Below, one piece after another: positions 36,609-39,756 of a DNA stretch of 39,756 bases. A model generated the notes under the pieces. The model was not told where the DNA came from and ran no database searches. It saw only the letters and a list, made by a program, of their open reading frames with translations. This DNA is from Acidimicrobiaceae bacterium (GTDB lineage Bacteria; Actinomycetota; Acidimicrobiia; Acidimicrobiales; RAAP-2), in contig PLON01000069.1 in NCBI GenBank assembly GCA_003142095.1, forward strand, positions 66,943 through 106,698, in the 5' to 3' direction. How positions within the stretch are numbered: position 1 is the stretch's first letter; each line of letters starts with the position of its first letter. The position numbers and the translations under genes were made by a program.

Positions 36609-36648
36609 TACGGTGTCTTTCGAGGGTTAATACGGTGTCTTTCGAGGG
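36605..36648 (+). repeat. Perfect 22-base tandem duplication at the 3' end of the carboxypeptidase gene
   Basis: Two identical 22-base units, 36605-36626 and 36627-36648, each beginning TTAATACGGTGTC and ending TTTCGAGGG. The first unit contains the carboxypeptidase stop codon, and the second repeats the sequence after it. The pair fills most of the 53-base gap to the convergent sodX gene. Confidence 0.95.
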
Positions 36649-36661
36649 GCCGCTACAGCGC

Positions 36662-36973
36662 CTAGCCGCGAGGTCTCGGATCCATCACGATGTAGGCGAC
36701 CTCGCGGCTCGCGACCAGGCCAAATTCACGAGAATCCGTGGACGCGGCGGCGTTATCTCCGCGAAGATCCAGTCGCGAGCCACTCTTCGCGACACAACGC
36801 TTGAGGAGCCACCGCGAGGAATCGCGTGGGTCACGTACGACAACGACGTCGTCCGGTCGAATGGGACGCCACCGGCGTAACGCGGTCAAGCGTTCATCGG
36901 GCACGTACGTCGGGGACATGGATGTCCCCTCAACGCTCACGCGGCGAACGAAGTACTCGAGAAACCGACTCAC
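36662..36973 (-). CDS. sodX: Nickel-type superoxide dismutase maturation protease (S26 family)
   Basis: A small signal-peptidase-like protease of 103 aa that removes the N-terminal propeptide of Ni-SOD so that the new N-terminal His can bind nickel. The catalytic Ser is in VEGTSMSPTY (about residue 18), and the general-base Lys in RWLLKRCVAKSGS (about 58). The DVVVVRDPRDS and LRGDNAAASTDSREFG stretches match the S26 core and its GDN motif. There is no long membrane anchor. In many actinobacteria sodX follows sodN; here it is divergent, with 84 bases between starts. The GTG at 36973 has TAGCGT six bases upstream. Confidence 0.92.
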   Translation of the reverse strand: MSRFLEYFVRRVSVEGTSMSPTYVPDERLTALRRWRPIRPDDVVVVRDPRDSSRWLLKRCVAKSGSRLDLRGDNAAASTDSREFGLVASREVAYIVMDPRPRG

Positions 36974-36979
36974 GGCGAA

Positions 36980-36985
36980 ACGCTA
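36980..36985 (-). promoter_or_regulatory. -10 element of a leaderless promoter for sodX
   Basis: TAGCGT on the minus strand ends six bases before the sodX GTG. The hexamer and spacing are the same as before proC. Confidence 0.55.
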
Positions 36986-37000
36986 CCTGCGAGGCGTGGC

Positions 37001-37006
37001 TAGTCT
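37001..37006 (+). promoter_or_regulatory. Candidate -10 element for sodN (leadered mRNA)
   Basis: TAGTCT fits TANNNT and would give a 5' leader of about 45 bases before the sodN ATG, which has a real ribosome binding site. No clear -35 box. This is the only TANNNT seen at a sensible distance in the gap. Confidence 0.4.
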
Positions 37007-37057
37007 GCAGAATGACGCGTCCACAGCCCGTGGGTGCGACTACTGAAAGGCACCGTT

Positions 37058-37474
37058 ATGACACTGCTGTCCCGTCTCAATGCTCTGCTCGACGCGTCAA
37101 CGACGCCACTGGTTGCCTCGGCTCACTGTGACCTGCCCTGTGGCGTGTACGACCCGGCCCAGGCTCGCATCGAAGCCCAATCCGTGAAGGGCATCATGGA
37201 AAAGTACAACGCATCAAGCGACAACGACTTCAGAGTCCGCGCGGAGTTCATCAAAGAAGAGCGCTGTGAACTGGTAAAGCATCACCTCTGGGTGCTCTGG
37301 ACTGACTACTTCAAGGTTGACCATCTGAAGGAGTACCCGAACCTCCACGACCTCTTCTGGATGGCTACGAAGACGGCCGGCGAAGCGAAGAAAACGAACG
37401 ACGTCGTGGTCGCTGACCGCCTGCTCGCCGAGATCGACGATATCGCCGAGATCTTCTGGGCCACCAAGAAGTAG
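37058..37474 (+). CDS. sodN: Nickel superoxide dismutase
   Basis: A cytoplasmic Ni-SOD that converts superoxide to oxygen and peroxide; 138 aa. The nickel hook HCDLPCGVY begins at His23, with Cys24 and Cys28 as thiolate ligands, Asp25 and Tyr31. The rest (DPAQARIEAQSVKGIMEKY, HHLWVLWTDYFKVDHLK, LLAEIDDIAEIFWATKK) is the normal four-helix body. The first 22 residues form the propeptide cut by SodX between Ala22 and His23, longer than the 14 residues of Streptomyces SodN. ATG 37058 is chosen over an in-frame GTG at 37034 because GAAAGG lies seven bases before it. A strong palindromic terminator follows the gene. Confidence 0.97.
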   Translation: MTLLSRLNALLDASTTPLVASAHCDLPCGVYDPAQARIEAQSVKGIMEKYNASSDNDFRVRAEFIKEERCELVKHHLWVLWTDYFKVDHLKEYPNLHDLFWMATKTAGEAKKTNDVVVADRLLAEIDDIAEIFWATKK

Positions 37475-37490
37475 GCACCTTCTCGATGAA

Positions 37491-37528
37491 GCACAAAGCC
37501 CGGTGGCTCGAGCCACCGGGCTTTGTGC
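37491..37528. terminator. Bidirectional terminator: perfect 38-base palindrome between sodN and the zinc-finger gene
   Basis: Two 19-base arms (37491-37509 and 37510-37528) are exact reverse complements with no spacer. The centre is CTCGAG, the middle GC-rich, and the outer part has AAAG/CTTT. It sits 16 bases after the sodN stop and 12 bases before the convergent zinc-finger gene's stop, so it can end transcription from both sides. The U run after the stem is short. Confidence 0.85.
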
Positions 37529-37540
37529 GTGCTGAGTCGT

Positions 37541-37729
37541 TTAGGCGAGTTCGGGGTGAGTTCGACAGTTTGCGAGCAGTGCATTGGCATCGAGGTCAGC
37601 GTCGTCGATGGGCATACCGCATACCTGGCAAGTGCGATATGTGCCGAGACGAAGGCGTTCGAGGGCTCGATCCACGTCGTTCAGCGTCGTTTCGATCGCG
37701 GACACGCTCTCGTTCGTGAAGTCACTCAT
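37541..37729 (-). CDS. Short TraR/DksA-type zinc-finger protein
   Basis: A 62-aa protein: a helical front (SVSAIETTLNDVDRALERLRLGTY) followed by a zinc finger of the TraR/DksA type (YRTCQVCGMPID...LLANCRTHPE). The finger keeps the first three Cys, but the fourth ligand position is His (C-x2-C...C-x2-H). The long coiled coil that DksA pushes into the RNA polymerase secondary channel is mostly missing, so it may be a regulator with a different contact or a minimal zinc protein. The ATG at 37729 has TAGATT seven bases upstream. It converges with sodN across the palindromic terminator. Confidence 0.8.
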   Translation of the reverse strand: MSDFTNESVSAIETTLNDVDRALERLRLGTYRTCQVCGMPIDDADLDANALLANCRTHPELA

Positions 37730-37736
37730 GGTCCCA

Positions 37737-37742
37737 AATCTA
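37737..37742 (-). promoter_or_regulatory. -10 element of a leaderless promoter for the zinc-finger gene
   Basis: TAGATT on the minus strand ends seven bases before the ATG at 37729. A TTCATC about 17 bases further upstream is a weak -35 candidate. Confidence 0.55.
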
Positions 37743-37857
37743 CTGGTGAACGTTCGAGTGATGAATCGACACTTTCAGCGATATTCTCGGACCGAGCGTT
37801 CTCGCGGCTTCAGGACTGCTGTGCTAACTCTTCTACTAGCGAGAAGAATGAGACGTA

Positions 37858-39522
37858 ATGGCGAATCCCGGACGTGATGATCTGCTGGCGTGGAGAGCGT
37901 CGAGGCCGACCAACTACTACACGGCCGTTCCAGGCCTCGCGTCAGAGCTGAGTTTGCGCATGGAATCGCGATTCAACGAATCGCTCGCGATGACACTGAG
38001 TTCCTTCGGCGAAGTCGTCGCCACTGAGATCGAGCCCGCAGTTCAAGCGATCGAGCGCAACCGTGAGTTCCCCAAACTCCGTTCCTACGATGAACTCGGC
38101 CAACACATCGAGCAAATCGAGTTTCACCCCGCCCACGACGACGCCGCGCGTGCGGCCTGGGCGTCGGGCATGCTCGCAACGTCTCTCGACTATGAAGGCG
38201 CCTTCGAACTCGCGGCGAAGTTTTTCCTTCTTTCGCATGTTGGCGAGGGCGGGCAAGCGTGTCCCATCGTCTGCACCATTGGACTGCGGCGAGCGCTCGA
38301 ACACCGAGGGTCCGCGAGCCTGAAGTCGCAGTACCTCGCGGGACTGATGGAGACCGACTCGTCGGTCGCTCTGCGCGGTTCTCAGTTTCTGACCGAAGTA
38401 CAGGGCGGCTCAGATGTCGGCGCCAATATCACCAGTGCCAGCCCAGATTCGGAGATCGAGGGCGCGTGGAGAATTACCGGCGAAAAGTGGTTCTGTTCCG
38501 TCGCCGACGCTGACCTCTTTGCCATAACCGCCCGACCAGACTCGGCACAGTCGGGAACAAAAGGGCTCGCACTTTTTCTAGTGCCGCGGAAGATCGATGG
38601 CGCCACGCCGAACGGCTTTCGAATTCGGCGACTGAAAGACAAACTGGGGACACGGGGCTTGGCGTCCGGAGAGATCGACTTCGACAACGCTCTCGCCTAT
38701 CCAATTGGCGGACTCGACGAAGGCTTCGCCATTGCGGTCTCAGAGTTACTGAACACATCTCGCTGGCTGAACGCGCTCGGCTCAACAGGAATCATGAGCC
38801 GCGCATATCTCGAGGCGTCGAATTTCGCTCACTATCGTCAGGCGTTTGGTTCGCCCATTGGGAACTTCGACGCGGTTCGCGAACAGTTAGCCACGATGAA
38901 AATTGAAGTGGCCGCCTCTCTCGCCTCGACGATGGCGCTCACCGAACTGGTGGCCAAGATTGACGAGGGCATCGCTACCGATGACGATTTGAGGTTCCAC
39001 CGATTTCTCGTCAACGCCAACAAATATGTCACCTCCATTTCAGCGACGGACGTGGTTCACCGGGCGATTGAGGTTCTCGGGGGAAACGGCACCATTGAGG
39101 ACTTCTCGCCACTTCCACGGTTGTATCGAGACTCGATCGTCTTCGAGAGCTGGGAGGGCACACACAACGTTTTGTGCGATCAGGTTCGCCGTGACTGTGT
39201 GCGTCTCGGATTGTTGGACGTCGTCATTGACTGGATTCAAAGGGAGTTAAGTAAAATACCGAAATCGCTTGCCACTGATGTTGACCTTGTGCGAAAAGCG
39301 CTGGTTGGCAACACATACGGACTTAAGAAGACGTTCGCAAGTTCCGAAACCAGTAACTTTCGACGGCAACTTACGCAACTTGTTCGAATCATCCAAGCGA
39401 CATGTCTTCTTCGCAACGCCGATCACGCAGTCAGCTCGGCATTCATTCGGATTCACCTCGTGGCACAGGGTTTCGTAGACGAACCGACTTGGCTGCCATT
39501 CCTGGATGGTGTGCTCGGTTGA
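37858..39522 (+). CDS. Acyl-CoA dehydrogenase, AidB-like branch
   Basis: An FAD-dependent acyl-CoA dehydrogenase family protein of 554 aa, the size of the AidB/DmdC-like branch rather than the 380-aa short form. Landmarks: FLTEVQGGSDVGANITSA (flavin-binding loop), WRITGEKWFCSVADADLFAITAR, RRLKDKLGTRGLASGEIDFDNA, and the flavin-adenine region EVLGGNGTIEDFSPLPRLYRDSIVFESWEGTHNVLCDQV. After about residue 445 comes a C-terminal helical extension. E. coli AidB binds DNA and is induced by alkylation; whether this protein does so cannot be told. The substrate is unknown. It starts at ATG 37858 in a 128-base gap divergent from the zinc-finger gene; no leaderless -10 was seen. Confidence 0.87.
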   Translation: MANPGRDDLLAWRASRPTNYYTAVPGLASELSLRMESRFNESLAMTLSSFGEVVATEIEPAVQAIERNREFPKLRSYDELGQHIEQIEFHPAHDDAARAAWASGMLATSLDYEGAFELAAKFFLLSHVGEGGQACPIVCTIGLRRALEHRGSASLKSQYLAGLMETDSSVALRGSQFLTEVQGGSDVGANITSASPDSEIEGAWRITGEKWFCSVADADLFAITARPDSAQSGTKGLALFLVPRKIDGATPNGFRIRRLKDKLGTRGLASGEIDFDNALAYPIGGLDEGFAIAVSELLNTSRWLNALGSTGIMSRAYLEASNFAHYRQAFGSPIGNFDAVREQLATMKIEVAASLASTMALTELVAKIDEGIATDDDLRFHRFLVNANKYVTSISATDVVHRAIEVLGGNGTIEDFSPLPRLYRDSIVFESWEGTHNVLCDQVRRDCVRLGLLDVVIDWIQRELSKIPKSLATDVDLVRKALVGNTYGLKKTFASSETSNFRRQLTQLVRIIQATCLLRNADHAVSSAFIRIHLVAQGFVDEPTWLPFLDGVLG

Positions 39523-39539
39523 TAATGTGGCCATTCGAT

Positions 39540-39571
39540 GATGTTGGCCCGTGACTATCGGTCACAACATC
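39540..39571 (+). repeat. Bulged inverted repeat just before tRNA-Lys
   Basis: GATGTT pairs with AACATC and GTGAC with GTCAC around a TATCG loop; GGCCC bulges out on the 5' side. It lies between the acyl-CoA dehydrogenase stop and the tRNA and could end the dehydrogenase transcript or mark tRNA processing. There is no T run. Confidence 0.5.
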
Positions 39572-39575
39572 TGAA

Positions 39576-39651
39576 GGGCCGCTAGCTCATCGGGAAGAGC
39601 AGGGGACTTTTAATCCCAAGGTGCCGGGATCGAGACCCGGGCGGCCCACCA
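39576..39651 (+). tRNA. tRNA-Lys (anticodon UUU), CCA encoded
   Basis: A 76-base cloverleaf. The acceptor stem GGGCCGC/GCGGCCC pairs perfectly, followed by discriminator A and an encoded CCA. The D stem is GCTC/GAGC with an 8-base loop. The anticodon loop CTTTTAA gives anticodon TTT. The T stem CCGGG/CCCGG is perfect. Two oddities: position 54 in the T loop is A (loop ATCGAGA rather than TTCGANA), and the top anticodon-stem pair 27-43 is G-A. The assignment to lysine is clear from the anticodon. Confidence 0.93.
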
Positions 39652-39675
39652 GTAAAACAAAGGGTTATGGAGCGA

Positions 39676-39707
39676 TTTAGGACGCCAAGCCCAATGGCAT
39701 CCCTAAA
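39676..39707 (+). repeat. Inverted repeat downstream of tRNA-Lys
   Basis: TTTAGG pairs with CCTAAA and GCCA with TGGC around the loop AGCCCAA, with one bulged C and one mismatch. It starts 24 bases after the tRNA and could be its terminator, though no T run follows. The rest of 39652-39756 shows no gene. Confidence 0.5.
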
Positions 39708-39756
39708 TAATCCCTAACTTCTCCGAAAATTGAATAGCATGTGATCCGTGAGCGGA

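Overview
This window is a GC-rich, gene-dense piece of an actinomycetal chromosome. The evidence is a mycothiol glycosyltransferase (MshA), a nickel superoxide dismutase with its maturation protease, a rex-hemA-hemC-hemD order like that of Streptomyces, a 14-gene nuo operon, frequent GTG/TTG starts, and promoters that place a -10 hexamer 6-7 bases before the start codon (leaderless mRNAs). A deep actinobacterial class such as Acidimicrobiia fits, but that placement is an inference.

Layout. 1-2248: the end of a heme gene pair, ferrochelatase (cut by the window edge) and a HemY-type porphyrinogen oxidase. 2249-5065: a patchwork with a small beta-rich orphan ORF, a PAS-PAS-GGDEF-EAL cyclic-di-GMP enzyme, and a DUF1801 gene remnant that the EAL gene runs into. 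5056-8590: a PNKP-like HAD phosphatase, divergent from a large membrane protein that fuses a degenerate calcineurin-like domain to an MprF-like DUF2156 domain. 8587-24534 (minus strand): nuoA to nuoN, almost every junction overlapping by 1-4 bases, followed by a translationally coupled ATP-grasp ligase. 24601-25941: a divergent geranylgeranyl-reductase-family flavoprotein, probably acting on menaquinone. 25938-35425 (minus strand): mshA, a YbjN-like gene, proC, rex, hemA, hemC, hemD, hemB, hemL and a membrane protein with a PH-like domain. 35541-37729: an S66 LD-carboxypeptidase, then divergent sodX and sodN, a 38-base perfect palindrome (terminator) and a short TraR/DksA-type zinc-finger protein. 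37858-39651: an AidB-like acyl-CoA dehydrogenase and tRNA-Lys(UUU).

How the genes fit together. Complex I passes electrons from NADH to menaquinone, and the neighbouring reductase probably saturates the menaquinone tail. Rex senses NADH/NAD+ and sits directly before the genes that make tetrapyrroles. MshA (mycothiol) and Ni-SOD give oxidative protection. The neighbourhood is therefore mostly respiration, heme and redox housekeeping. I did not find a clear new defence or mobile system. The most unusual items are the degenerate phosphoesterase-MprF fusion, the EAL/DUF1801 out-of-frame junction, the repeated leaderless promoter class, and variant metal or active-site motifs in HemB and HemA.
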